Source: Burkholderiales bacterium
Lineage (GTDB): Bacteria > Pseudomonadota > Gammaproteobacteria > Burkholderiales > Burkholderiaceae_C
NCBI GenBank assembly: GCA_016702555.1
Contig: JADJDV010000006.1
Location: forward strand, 434,001 to 498,000
Reading direction: 5' to 3'
Length of the DNA stretch: 64,000 bases
Shown: positions 26,998 to 35,163 of the stretch, in pieces
Numbering within the stretch: the first letter of the stretch is position 1
How the letters are laid out: each line of letters starts with the position of its first letter
Position numbers and translations under genes: made by a program
Notes under the pieces: generated by a model
Seen by the model: the letters and a program-made list of their open reading frames with translations, nothing else
What the model was told of the DNA's origin: nothing
Database searches by the model: none

Positions 26998-27483
26998 ATG
27001 AGCAAACACCCGACCCCGCCACCCCAGGCCTTCGAGCCCGAGTTCATCGAAGGCCTGCGCCTGATGTTCGAGGAGCGCATCCGCTTCAACCAGGTGCTGG
27101 GCATCAAGCTGGTCGAACTGACCGGCGAGTGCGTGGCCGGGCGCGTCGACATGCGGCCTGAGCTGGTCGGCCACTACGCCTACAACCGGCTGCACGGCGG
27201 CGTCATCAGCGCCACGCTGGACGCCATGGGCGGCATGGCGGTGATGGCGGCGATCGGCGCGCGCCACATGGACGAGCCGCCGGCGCGCCGGCTGGAGCGC
27301 TTCGCCAAGCTCGGCACCATCGATTTGCGCATCGACTACCTGCGCCCCGGCCTGGGCGAGTACTTCACCGCCCATGCCGAGGTGATGCGCCTGGGCTCGC
27401 GCGTGGCCAGCACGCGGATGGAATTCCGCGACGCCCAGGGCAAGCTGCTGTCCACCGGCAGCGCCGCCTACATCATGTCCTGA
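26998..27483 (+). CDS. Hot-dog fold thioesterase family protein
   Basis: 161-residue hot-dog protein of the PaaI/YiiD-C type. RLHGGVISATLDAMGGMAV holds the HGG-loop typical of these thioesterases and DLRIDYLRPG follows. The gene ends in a convergent overlap of 11 bases with the thioesterase on the other strand. It is last in the direction of the beta-oxidation operon but separated from it by a REP-like palindrome, so it may have its own promoter. The substrate is presumably an acyl-CoA. Confidence 0.85.
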   Translation: MSKHPTPPPQAFEPEFIEGLRLMFEERIRFNQVLGIKLVELTGECVAGRVDMRPELVGHYAYNRLHGGVISATLDAMGGMAVMAAIGARHMDEPPARRLERFAKLGTIDLRIDYLRPGLGEYFTAHAEVMRLGSRVASTRMEFRDAQGKLLSTGSAAYIMS

Positions 27484-27940
27484 TCTCGCGCGCCGGCACC
27501 GGCCGTGGCCGGCCCTGATCGTCGATCGCCACATAGGTCAGCTGCGCCTCGGTGACCTTGATGTAGCGCCCCTGGTTGTTGAAGCGCTCGGCGTACACGC
27601 CCACGCTCACCGTCATCGAGCTGCGGCCGATGCGCTCCATCCTGGCGTAGAAGGACAGGATGTCGCCCACCCGCACCGGCGCCTTGAAGATGAACTGGTT
27701 CACCGCCACCGTGGCCATGCGGCCCTGCGCGTAGCGTGCCGGCAGCACCGAGCCGGCCAGGTCCACCTGCGCCATCACCCAGCCGCCGAAGATGTCGCCG
27801 TTGGCGTTGGCATCGCCCGGCAGCGGGATCACCTTGAGCACCAGCTCGTGGTCGGCGGGCACCACGGCCTCGGGGGCATCGACCGGCTCGGTGTTGGGCG
27901 CGCGCAGATGGCTGGTGACAGAGCTTGACAAGTGGGACAT
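27473..27940 (-). CDS. Acyl-CoA thioesterase (YciA-like)
   Basis: 155-residue single hot-dog thioesterase. The N-terminal LVLKVIPLPGDANANGDIFG and GGWVMAQVDLAGSVLPARYA (with the family Asp in MAQVDLAG) match the YciA/BACH group, which hydrolyses medium- and short-chain acyl-CoAs. I chose ATG 27940 because upstream in-frame codons fall in a dispersed repeat. Its 3' end overlaps the preceding plus-strand gene by 11 bases. Confidence 0.9.
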   Translation of the reverse strand: MSHLSSSVTSHLRAPNTEPVDAPEAVVPADHELVLKVIPLPGDANANGDIFGGWVMAQVDLAGSVLPARYAQGRMATVAVNQFIFKAPVRVGDILSFYARMERIGRSSMTVSVGVYAERFNNQGRYIKVTEAQLTYVAIDDQGRPRPVPAREIRT

Positions 27941-27952
27941 GGGCAGAATAGG

Positions 27953-28058
27953 CCACCCCCTGCGTCGCTTCGCGCCGTCCCCCTTGACGGGGGACAACGC
28001 CAGTGGCCGGGCCAAGCCCGCTCCACGGCGTTCGCTGACCTGGCCTGCGCCGCGGCCA
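27953..28058 (+). repeat. Dispersed intergenic repeat, copy B
   Basis: About 105 bases with the order CACCCCCTGCGTCGCT, GCGCCGTCCCCC, GGGGGACAACGCCAGTGG, CCGGGCCAAGCCCG, CTCCACGGCGTTCGCTG and TGGCCTGCGCCGCGGCC. It matches copy A (9916-10030, opposite orientation) and copy C (43957-44057). It lies between divergent genes, ahead of the Atm1-type exporter. Confidence 0.7.
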
Positions 28059-28135
28059 TCGGACTGCCTGGCAGGATGCGTGGCGAGCTAGCGCGGGGGT
28101 GCTGGTAGTTACGAGAAAGAAAGCGATTGTCCATC

Positions 28136-29992
28136 ATGCGCGGTGTCCGCGGCCTGTCAGTTCCCCTTCCCACGACCGATGCCCCGAGCGGCCCGCGCTC
28201 GGACTGGCGCACGCTGGCGCGCCTGATTCCCTACCTGTGGCAGTACAAGTGGCGCGTGGCGCTGGCGCTGGTGTTCGTGATCGGCGCCAAGCTGGCCAAC
28301 GTGGGCGTGCCGCTGCTGCTGAAAGAGCTGATCGACCGCATGACGATCCGCCCCGGCGACCCGGCGGCGCTGCTGGTGGTGCCGGCCGGGCTGCTGATCG
28401 CCTACGGCTTGCTGCGGCTGATGACCAGCGCCTTCACCGAACTGCGCGAACTGGTGTTCGCCAAGGCCACGCAGGGCGCCAGCCGGCAGATCGCGCTGCA
28501 GACCTTCGAGCACCTGCACGCACTCAGCCTGCGCTTTCACCTGGAGCGCCAGACCGGCGGCATGACGCGCGACATCGAGCGCGGCGTGCGCGGCATCGAG
28601 TCGCTGGTGTCGTTCTCGCTGTATTCCATCGTGCCGACCTTCGTCGAGGTGGCGCTGGTGCTGACCATTCTGGGCACCCGTTTCGACGCCGTGTTCGTCT
28701 GGATCACGCTGGCGGCGCTGGCGCTGTACATCGTCTTCACGGTGGTGGTGACCGAGTGGCGCACCCAGTTCCGGCGCGAGGCCAACCTGTCCGACTCGGC
28801 CGCCCACACCAAGGCAATCGACGCGCTGCTGAACTACGAGACCGTCAAGTACTTCAACAACGAGGAGTTCGAGGCGCGTCGCTACGACGAAAGCCTGGAG
28901 CAGTTGCGCCTGGCGCGCCTGAAGAGCCAGAGCACGCTGTCGCTGCTGAACACCGGCCAGCAGCTGATCATCGCCGTCGGCCTGGTGGCCATGCTGTGGC
29001 GCGCCACCCAGGGCGTGGTCGATGGCCGCCTGACGCTGGGCGACCTGGTGATGATCAACGCCTTCATGATCCAGCTCTACATCCCGCTCAACTTTCTGGG
29101 CGTGATCTACCGCCAGATCAAGGAGAGCCTGACCGACCTGGACCGCATGTTCACGCTGATGGACCGGCCGCAGGAGGTGGCCGATGCGCCGGGTGCGGAG
29201 GCCCTGCGTACCAACGGACCGGTGGACGTGCGCTTCGAGCACGTCGACTTTGCCTACGAGCCGGCGCGCCAGATCCTGCACGACGTCAGCTTCGAGATTC
29301 CGGCCGGCAAGACGGTGGCGGTGGTGGGGCCGTCGGGCTCGGGCAAGTCGACGCTGGCGCGGCTGCTGTATCGCTTCTACGATGTGGGCATACCCGGGCA
29401 TCCGGACATGCCTTCTGGCCGCATCCTGATCGCCGGCCAGGACCTCCGCAGCGTCACCCAGGCCAGCGTGCGCCGTGCCATCGGCATCGTGCCGCAGGAC
29501 ACGGTGCTGTTCAACGACACCGTGGCCTACAACATCCGCTACGGCCGGCCCGACGCCAGCGATGCCGAGGTCGAGCAGGCGGCACGCGCGGCGCACATCC
29601 ACGACTTCATCATGAGCACGCCGGGCGGCTACCAGACCATGGTGGGCGAGCGCGGCCTGAAGCTCTCGGGCGGCGAGAAGCAGCGCGTGGCGATCGCGCG
29701 CACGCTGCTCAAGGACCCGCCCATCCTGATCTTCGACGAAGCCACCAGTGCGCTCGATTCGGCCAATGAGCGCGCCATCCAGGCCGAGATCCGGCAGGCC
29801 GCACGCGGCCGCGCCGCGCTGGTGATCGCGCACCGCCTGTCCACCGTGGTCGATGCGCACCAGATTCTGGTGCTGGAGCACGGCCGCATCATCGAGCGCG
29901 GCACGCACCTGGAACTGCTGGCCGTGCACGGTCGCTACGCCGAGATGTGGGCGCTGCAGCAAAGCGCCGAGCGGCAGGCCGTCGCGGTCTGA
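28136..29992 (+). CDS. Atm1/HMT1-type ABC exporter (ATPase fused to permease)
   Basis: 618-residue half-transporter: six-helix membrane domain (about 30-330) fused to an ATPase (about 370-600). The Atm1-type hallmark LLNYETVKYFNNEEFE is in the membrane-domain linker. The ATPase has Walker A (GPSGSGKST), signature LSGGEKQRV and Walker B (ILIFDEATSALDS). In bacteria (for example NaAtm1) this class exports glutathione conjugates with metals and confers metal tolerance. ATG 28136 is used; TTG 28127 is a possible longer start. The stop codon overlaps the left end of a MITE-like element. Confidence 0.92.
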   Translation: MRGVRGLSVPLPTTDAPSGPRSDWRTLARLIPYLWQYKWRVALALVFVIGAKLANVGVPLLLKELIDRMTIRPGDPAALLVVPAGLLIAYGLLRLMTSAFTELRELVFAKATQGASRQIALQTFEHLHALSLRFHLERQTGGMTRDIERGVRGIESLVSFSLYSIVPTFVEVALVLTILGTRFDAVFVWITLAALALYIVFTVVVTEWRTQFRREANLSDSAAHTKAIDALLNYETVKYFNNEEFEARRYDESLEQLRLARLKSQSTLSLLNTGQQLIIAVGLVAMLWRATQGVVDGRLTLGDLVMINAFMIQLYIPLNFLGVIYRQIKESLTDLDRMFTLMDRPQEVADAPGAEALRTNGPVDVRFEHVDFAYEPARQILHDVSFEIPAGKTVAVVGPSGSGKSTLARLLYRFYDVGIPGHPDMPSGRILIAGQDLRSVTQASVRRAIGIVPQDTVLFNDTVAYNIRYGRPDASDAEVEQAARAAHIHDFIMSTPGGYQTMVGERGLKLSGGEKQRVAIARTLLKDPPILIFDEATSALDSANERAIQAEIRQAARGRAALVIAHRLSTVVDAHQILVLEHGRIIERGTHLELLAVHGRYAEMWALQQSAERQAVAV

Positions 29993-30152
29993 GAAGGTGT
30001 GAACAAACCCGTCATGCCCGCTCTGGCCGCCAAAACGACGCCACGCTTCGTTACAAATGCTCGCCCTAGCCCGAGCTACGTCTGCGCTTTGCGCCTCGAT
30101 TGGCGCCGTTTTGACGACCCGCTCGTGCTCGTCGGATTCATTCACACCTTCT
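29992..30152. mobile_element. MITE-like element, 161 bp with 12-bp terminal inverted repeats
   Basis: AGAAGGTGTGAA at 29992-30003 is the exact reverse complement of TTCACACCTTCT at 30141-30152, and the sequence between is a diverged inverted repeat throughout (for example CCAAAACGACGCCA near 30040 against TGGCGCCGTTTTG near 30104), so the whole 161 bp can fold into one long hairpin. It has no reading frame of its own. No target-site duplication is obvious. I recall similar AGAAGGTGTGAAC..TTCACACCTT elements elsewhere in Comamonadaceae, but cannot check copy number here. Confidence 0.6.
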
Positions 30153-30216
30153 GAGCGCCACGCCGCCGTGACGTATTTCTCGTTTTTGCGTCTGAAACAG
30201 GGTGTTTGCGCGCTGC

Positions 30217-30239
30217 TCTAGGGTTAGCCCCAAGTGCAA
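30217..30239 (+). promoter_or_regulatory. CTAGGGT-type box upstream of gltI
   Basis: TCTAGGGTTAGCCCCAAGT followed by GCAA matches the box at 17192-17214 at 17 of 23 positions. It lies 78 bases before the gltI start, a plausible activator position. The factor is unknown. Confidence 0.4.
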
Positions 30240-30316
30240 TTCGACCGCCCGAGCGTTCATGCTAGACGGTTGCGGTGCTGATCGCACCCGAGTTCATTTA
30301 CTGAAAGGAATCACGC

Positions 30317-31210
30317 ATGAAAAAACAGCTTCTGGCCTTGGCCGTTCTGGCGCTCGCCGCCGGCACCGCGTCGGCGCAACTCAACGACACGCTGGCCAAG
30401 ATCAAGTCCAGCGGCACGGTGAACCTGGGCGTGCGCGACTCGTCCGGCCTGGGCTTCACCATCGGCGGCGGCAAGTACGTCGGCTTCCACACCGAGATGG
30501 CCGAGCGCATCGTCGACGACCTGAAGAAGGTGGTCGGCAGCGACCTGAAGATCAACTACCAGGTCATCACCTCGCAGAACCGCATTCCGCTGCTGCAAAA
30601 CGGCACCATCGACTTCGAGTGCGGCTCCACCACCAACAACGCCACCCGCGCCAAGGACGTGTCGTTCGCCGTCACCACCTTCGTCGAGGAAGTGCGCATC
30701 GCCACCAAGGCCAACTCCGGCATCAAGTCGGTCGCCGACCTGAACGGCAAGTCGGTGGCCGTGACCACCGGCACCACCAGCGTGCAGCACCTGCGCAAGC
30801 ATGAGCGCGGTGCCAACATCGACTTCAAGACCGTGCAGGGCAAGGACCACGCCGACAGCTTCCTGCTGCTCGAGTCCGGCCGCGCCGACGCCTTCGTGAT
30901 GGACGGCTCGATCCTGGCGGCCAACATCGCCAAGTCGAAGAACGCCAAGGACTACGCCATCGTCGGCGAGGTGCTGAGCGTCGAGCCGATCGCCTGCATG
31001 CTGCGCAAGGACGATCCGAAGATGAAGACCGCGCTGGACGACAGCATCAAGCGCCAGATCAAGGACGGCTCGCTCGCCAAGCTGTACGACAAGTGGTTCA
31101 TGCAGCCGATTCCGCCCAACAACGTGGCGCTGAACATGCCGATGTCGGCCAGCACCAAGTCGGCCTGGGAGCACCCCAACGACAAGCCGATGGAAGAGTA
31201 CGGCAAGTAA
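30317..31210 (+). CDS. gltI: Glutamate/aspartate ABC transporter substrate-binding protein
   Basis: 297-residue periplasmic binding protein with signal peptide MKKQLLALAVLALAAGTASA. The SBP_bac_3 fold shows SGTVNLGVRDSSG at the start of the mature part, and NRIPLLQNGTIDFECGSTTNN and RADAFVMDGSILA typical of GltI. It delivers glutamate or aspartate to the GltJK permease. AAAGGAA at 30303-30309 is the ribosome-binding site. A hairpin just downstream probably allows higher expression of this gene than of the permease genes. Confidence 0.93.
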   Translation: MKKQLLALAVLALAAGTASAQLNDTLAKIKSSGTVNLGVRDSSGLGFTIGGGKYVGFHTEMAERIVDDLKKVVGSDLKINYQVITSQNRIPLLQNGTIDFECGSTTNNATRAKDVSFAVTTFVEEVRIATKANSGIKSVADLNGKSVAVTTGTTSVQHLRKHERGANIDFKTVQGKDHADSFLLLESGRADAFVMDGSILAANIAKSKNAKDYAIVGEVLSVEPIACMLRKDDPKMKTALDDSIKRQIKDGSLAKLYDKWFMQPIPPNNVALNMPMSASTKSAWEHPNDKPMEEYGK

Positions 31211-31235
31211 TCCACCGCGCGCTCGTGCGATGATG

Positions 31236-31265
31236 CGACGCCCACCCCCGACCGGGTGGGCGTTG
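31236..31265 (+). terminator. Attenuating hairpin between gltI and gltJ
   Basis: A 12-position stem (31236-31247 against 31254-31265, core CGCCCACCC / GGGTGGGCG, one G-T pair) with loop CCGACC lies 26 bases after the gltI stop. It is followed by a moderately T-rich stretch. This is the usual position for a partial terminator giving excess binding protein. Confidence 0.6.
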
Positions 31266-31306
31266 TCGATTGTGTTGAGGCCGCGTGGCCCATGGAGGAG
31301 GTCGGC

Positions 31307-32065
31307 ATGAATTTCGAATGGCAGGTGTTCTGCCGGGATACCCTGACGACGGAGGCGGTGGCCGGGTGCTTCGGCACCGCGCGCGATCCCACCTATCTGA
31401 ACTGGATCTTCAACGCCTGGGGCTGGACGGTGGGCGTCTCGCTCACCGCGCTGCTGCTGGCGCTGGTGTCGGGCTCGCTCATCGGCGTGATCCGCACGCT
31501 GCCGAACAGCCCCGGCCTGGTGCGCTTCGGCGACGCCTGGGTCGAGCTGTTCCGCAACATCCCGCTGCTGGTGCAGATCTTCCTCTGGTACCACGTGGCG
31601 CCGGCGCTGATCCCGCCGATGAAGTCGTTGCCGCCGTTCGTGCTGATCGTGCTGGCGCTGGGCTTCTTCACTTCGGCGCGCGTTGCCGAGCAGCTGCGCG
31701 CCGGCATCCAGGCGCTGCCGCGCGGGCAACGCCATGCCGGCATGGCGCTGGGCATGACCACGCCGCAGTACTACCGCTACGTGATCCTGCCGATGGCCTA
31801 CCGGATCATCATTCCGCCGCTCACCAGCGAATCGATGAACATCTTCAAGAACTCGTCGGTGGCGTTCGCGGTGTCGATCCCCGAGCTGACGCAGTTCGCG
31901 CTGCAGGCTGGCGAGGAGACCTCGCGCCCGATCGAGGTCTACCTGGCCGTCACCGTGCTCTACGTGATCTCGGCGCTGGTCATCAACCGCATCATGGCCT
32001 TCATCGAGAAGCGCGCGCGCGTGCCGGGCTTCGTTGCTTCGGGCAGCGGCGCAGGAGGGCATTGA
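31307..32065 (+). CDS. gltJ: Glutamate/aspartate ABC transporter permease GltJ
   Basis: 252-residue inner-membrane permease. Start ATG 31307 has GGAGGAG 6 bases upstream and gives the normal N-terminus (MNFEWQVFCRDT). The HisM/GltJ-type permease domain has several helices and the EAA loop (AGIQALPRGQRHAGMALGMT). With GltK it forms the channel. The short periplasmic segment after residue 10 is a GltJ feature. A G-rich tract separates it from gltK. Confidence 0.93.
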   Translation: MNFEWQVFCRDTLTTEAVAGCFGTARDPTYLNWIFNAWGWTVGVSLTALLLALVSGSLIGVIRTLPNSPGLVRFGDAWVELFRNIPLLVQIFLWYHVAPALIPPMKSLPPFVLIVLALGFFTSARVAEQLRAGIQALPRGQRHAGMALGMTTPQYYRYVILPMAYRIIIPPLTSESMNIFKNSSVAFAVSIPELTQFALQAGEETSRPIEVYLAVTVLYVISALVINRIMAFIEKRARVPGFVASGSGAGGH

Positions 32066-32071
32066 TATGAG

Positions 32072-32101
32072 CCCCCCGCCCCGGGCCCGGGGGGGGGGGG
32101 G
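32072..32101 (+). repeat. GC-only hairpin with a 13-G homopolymer between gltJ and gltK
   Basis: Bases 32071-32101 are all G or C; 32089-32101 is a run of 13 G, preceded by a C-rich stretch that can pair with it. An ATG at 32067 opens a reading frame through the tract that would join gltK only if one G were gained or two lost. The tract also supplies the gltK Shine-Dalgarno region (GGGGAGG). Confidence 0.7.
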
Positions 32102-32110
32102 AGGCTTGAG

Positions 32111-32779
32111 ATGTTGAACCTCGACTTCTCGATCCTCAACTGGAACCTGATCCAGGGCTTCATTCTCAAGGGCCTGTGGTTCAGCATCACGCTGACCATC
32201 GTGGCCACGCTGGGCGGCATCTTCTTCGGCACCATCCTGGCGCTGATGCGGCTGTCCGGCAAGAAATGGCTGGACGCGCCGGCCGCGTTCTACGTCAACG
32301 GCATGCGCAGCATTCCGCTGGTGATGGTGATCCTGTGGTTCTTCCTGCTGGTGCCCTTCATGATCGGGCGGCCGATCGGCGCCGAGTACTCGGCCATCGT
32401 CACCTTCATCGCCTTCGAGGCCGCCTACTTCAGCGAGATCATGCGCGCCGGCATCCAGTCGATCCCGCGCGGGCAGGTCTTCGCCGGCCAGGCGCTGGGC
32501 ATGAGCTACGGCCAGAACATGCGCCTGGTGGTGCTGCCGCAGGCCTTTCGCAACATGCTGCCGATCCTGCTGACGCAGACCATCATCCTGTTCCAGGACA
32601 CCTCGCTGGTGTATGCCATCGGCGCCTACGACCTGCTGAAGGGCTTCGAGACCGCCGGCAAGAACTACGGCCGCCCGATCGAGATGTACCTGCTGGCCGC
32701 CGTGCTGTACTTCGTCATCTGCTTTGCGCTGTCGACCATCGTCAAGCGCCTGCACAAGAAAATCGCCATCATTCGCTAA
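32111..32779 (+). CDS. gltK: Glutamate/aspartate ABC transporter permease GltK
   Basis: 222-residue inner-membrane permease partner of GltJ. The membrane domain includes [20 protein letters not shown] and the EAA loop ([20 protein letters not shown]). ATG 32111 has GGGGAGG about 7 bases upstream, inside the 13-G region. It is followed after 10 bases by gltL. Confidence 0.93.
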   Translation: MLNLDFSILNWNLIQGFILKGLWFSITLTIVATLGGIFFGTILALMRLSGKKWLDAPAAFYVNGMRSIPLVMVILWFFLLVPFMIGRPIGAEYSAIVTFIAFEAAYFSEIMRAGIQSIPRGQVFAGQALGMSYGQNMRLVVLPQAFRNMLPILLTQTIILFQDTSLVYAIGAYDLLKGFETAGKNYGRPIEMYLLAAVLYFVICFALSTIVKRLHKKIAIIR

Positions 32780-32789
32780 AGGAGCCGCC

Positions 32790-33539
32790 GTGGCAGAACC
32801 GATGATTCAACTCAAGGACGTATCCAAGTGGTATGGGCCGGTGCAGGTGCTGAAGGATTGCTCGGTCAGCATCAACAAGGGCGACGTGGTGGTGGTGTGC
32901 GGCCCCTCCGGCTCGGGCAAGTCGACGCTGATCAAGACCGTCAACGCGCTGGAGCCGGTCCAGCAGGGCGAGATCATCGTCAACGGCATCAAAGTCACCG
33001 ACCCCAAGACCGACCTGCCCAAGCTGCGCAGTCAGGTTGGCATGGTGTTCCAGCACTTTGAGCTGTTCCCGCACCTCAGCGTGACCGAGAACCTGACCAT
33101 CGCGCAGGTCAAGGTGCTCGGCCGCACGGCCGACGAGGCCAAGACGCGTGGCCTGAAAATGCTCGACCGCGTCGGCCTGATGGCGCACAAGGACAAGTTC
33201 CCCGGCCAGCTCTCCGGCGGCCAGCAGCAGCGCGTGGCCATTGCGCGCGCGCTCAGCATGGACCCGGTGGTGATGCTGTTTGACGAACCCACCTCGGCGC
33301 TCGACCCCGAGATGGTGGGCGAGGTGCTCGACGTCATGGTCAAGCTGGCCGGCGAAGGCATGACCATGATGGTGGTCACGCACGAGATGGGCTTCGCCCG
33401 CAAGGTCGCCAACCGCGTGATCTTCATCGACGTCGGCGGCCGCATCCTGGAAGACTGCGAGAAAGAGGAATTCTTCGCCCACCCCGAGAACCGGCAGGCG
33501 CGGACCAAGGATTTTCTGGCGAAGATTTTGCAGAATTGA
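32790..33539 (+). CDS. gltL: Glutamate/aspartate ABC transporter ATPase GltL
   Basis: 249-residue ATPase of the polar amino-acid uptake family. Walker [11 protein letters not shown]-loop [20 protein letters not shown], signature LSGGQQQRV and Walker [17 protein letters not shown] are present. GTG 32790 has AAAGGAG 5-6 bases upstream; an ATG 12 bases further in is the alternative. Last gene of gltIJKL and the last host-type gene before the low-G+C block. Confidence 0.94.
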   Translation: MAEPMIQLKDVSKWYGPVQVLKDCSVSINKGDVVVVCGPSGSGKSTLIKTVNALEPVQQGEIIVNGIKVTDPKTDLPKLRSQVGMVFQHFELFPHLSVTENLTIAQVKVLGRTADEAKTRGLKMLDRVGLMAHKDKFPGQLSGGQQQRVAIARALSMDPVVMLFDEPTSALDPEMVGEVLDVMVKLAGEGMTMMVVTHEMGFARKVANRVIFIDVGGRILEDCEKEEFFAHPENRQARTKDFLAKILQN

Positions 33540-33808
33540 GGGGGTTGGGCGATCGATCAAGTTATCTGGCTCAGTGGGTTTTTTGGCCGTTCTTTAAAGC
33601 GTGAACTCTTGATTGGGTTTGTGTTCGGTTTCACCTCAGCGCTGCCAACGACAGACTTCAGCCAACAATCGACGGTCTCGTACGCGCTTCCAACGTCGGG
33701 TCAAGGCACAACTGAGTCATTCGCGTTCGACGGCCTGAGCGACCGCTTCGCTCATGTCCGGCGTCAGCGAGGTTAGGGGCATTGACTCATGGCACGAGCC
33801 TACCCCCC
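33540..33808. other. Left boundary of the defence block, no gene seen
   Basis: 269 bases between gltL and the SIR2 gene. No reading frame with a plausible start and family match is seen, no tRNA or direct repeat, and no clear terminator. The G+C falls off compared with gltL, so this is probably imported or remnant sequence. Confidence 0.5.
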
Positions 33809-34606
33809 TCACCAAGTCACAAGCTCTTGAAGGAAGTCTGTGAGCGCCCTTCTTGGATCATCCTCGTCGGATACGATCATCTCGATGCCCCAGTGCCTAA
33901 GGACTTCTTCTGCCGCGGGGTTTGGACGGTGCGTGAAGACGTAGGACTTTGGTCTGACGGATGCCAGCGGCGAGCGCCCCCACATCTCCGTCAGTCGATA
34001 AAACAAAAGCCGGACGTTGAAGTCCGTCAAGCTGTAGCCGACAAAGAGGACGGAATTGCTCAGTACGTCGTTGCGCAGCTTGATGTCCAGTGGCGTATCG
34101 AAGTTCAGCCGTTGATAGTAGCTGGTCTCGTCGAGGACGATCGACTCGTCGGCTGCGAAATCACCGTGGAACTTGATGATCTGTCGGTGACCGTCCCTTA
34201 CGGCGACCATGTCCGCCACACTGGCAATTCTGTCGTATTTCACGCCGAACTCAGAATGCGCGATCTCAAGCCAACGGTCGTAGTTGGTGGTGTAAATCCG
34301 CGAGAAATTGCCCTGAGTGATCAACCGGTGAATTTCTGAGGTCTTGATGTCTGTGGACGGCTTGTGCCACTCCCGGTCCATCCAGCTTCGCAACTCACCG
34401 AGTCCGCCTCTTTTCTTCTTGTAGAACTCAGTAAGGGTTTGGTAGTTTCCGTAGGTGGCAAACACTGCGGGGTCATAGCCCAACTCCTTCGCGATCTGCG
34501 CGATGAGCTGACTCCAACTCGGCAGGCCGAGGTTCAAGGATACGCCGGCACCGACAAACAGCATCAGTTTTCCGCTTCGGTGGGCTTCAAGAAGCTCAAC
34601 CCTCAT
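33809..34606 (-). CDS. SIR2-family NADase, probable defence effector (KomC-like)
   Basis: 265-residue SIR2_2-type protein. The NAD-binding motif reads LFVGAGVSLNLGLPSW (17-31), with N108 in TTNYD and H147 in KFHGD as the expected catalytic residues, and FVGYSLTDFNVR (188-199) as the family's second glycine-rich segment. Catalytic residues are intact. In defence systems such SIR2 domains destroy NAD+ and stop growth of infected cells. The ATG at 34606 overlaps the stop of a HAM1-like gene by 4 bases, the arrangement expected of a sensor-effector pair such as KomB-KomC of Kongming. G+C of the line 33841-33900 is 33 of 60, far below the neighbouring core genes. Confidence 0.85.
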   Translation of the reverse strand: MRVELLEAHRSGKLMLFVGAGVSLNLGLPSWSQLIAQIAKELGYDPAVFATYGNYQTLTEFYKKKRGGLGELRSWMDREWHKPSTDIKTSEIHRLITQGNFSRIYTTNYDRWLEIAHSEFGVKYDRIASVADMVAVRDGHRQIIKFHGDFAADESIVLDETSYYQRLNFDTPLDIKLRNDVLSNSVLFVGYSLTDFNVRLLFYRLTEMWGRSPLASVRPKSYVFTHRPNPAAEEVLRHWGIEMIVSDEDDPRRALTDFLQELVTW

Positions 34607-35163
34607 TTCAAGCCCTTCGTGGCTGTGAGGTGGGCGGCGAACTTATCCAGCGCCTTGCGGCGCATGGAGATGTCGTCCTTGTCTGTACCCATCTCGGCGA
34701 ACGTCTTCGTGCTGCCGTTGGGGATGAAGACACAGTCCCACTGGAAGTCCTCCGGGCCAGCAGGAACACGTGAAACAGTGCCTTCGATGGCACCCTCGAA
34801 CAGGTGCATCTCCCGCCCGTCGCAGTATCCGAGAACCGTCTTTGCGGTGACCTTGTCATCAGCCAGGCCGGCCACTAGGTTAACGAAGCGGTTGGCTTCC
34901 AGCCGGTCCCAAAAAATTTGTGTCAAGCCTGCTGGGAGCCCGTTCAATCCGCCGAGGTATAGCCCAGTGTGCTCAACGAACAATGGGCGTCCGATCTCTT
35001 GGAACGCCTTGATCAGCTTGTCCCGCACGAGCGCGTAGACATCCTGCGTCTGCAACTCCTCGATCTTTCTGGATACCGGCACGATGTCCACACCAACCGG
35101 GGTGAGGATGCGTTGCACCTCCGCGATCTTGTTCTTGTTGCCGGACATGAATCGAATCTTCAA
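34603..35163 (-). CDS. HAM1/ITPase-like protein with altered active site (KomB-like)
   Basis: 186-residue member of the inosine-triphosphate pyrophosphatase fold. MSGNKNKIAEVQ (6-17), GLYLGGLNGLPAG (67-79) and FIPNGSTKTFAEM (146-158) are the family motifs. It aligns more closely with human ITPA than with RdgB. The catalytic aspartate (VEDT in ITPA, ADDSG in RdgB) is histidine here (VEHTG, H65), and the base-recognising SHR motif reads SMR (166-168). It therefore probably binds a purine nucleotide without hydrolysing it well. Both ends overlap neighbours by 4 bases. It is not expected to be the housekeeping RdgB. Confidence 0.82.
   Translation of the reverse strand: MKIRFMSGNKNKIAEVQRILTPVGVDIVPVSRKIEELQTQDVYALVRDKLIKAFQEIGRPLFVEHTGLYLGGLNGLPAGLTQIFWDRLEANRFVNLVAGLADDKVTAKTVLGYCDGREMHLFEGAIEGTVSRVPAGPEDFQWDCVFIPNGSTKTFAEMGTDKDDISMRRKALDKFAAHLTATKGLK

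Noticed and set aside
32071..32101. Terminator between gltJ and gltK
   Set aside because: No T tract follows and the G tract supplies the gltK ribosome-binding region; termination would separate essential partner permeases.
34603..35163. Housekeeping RdgB dITP/XTP pyrophosphatase
   Set aside because: Changed catalytic residues, low G+C and four-base overlaps with defence genes point to an accessory protein.
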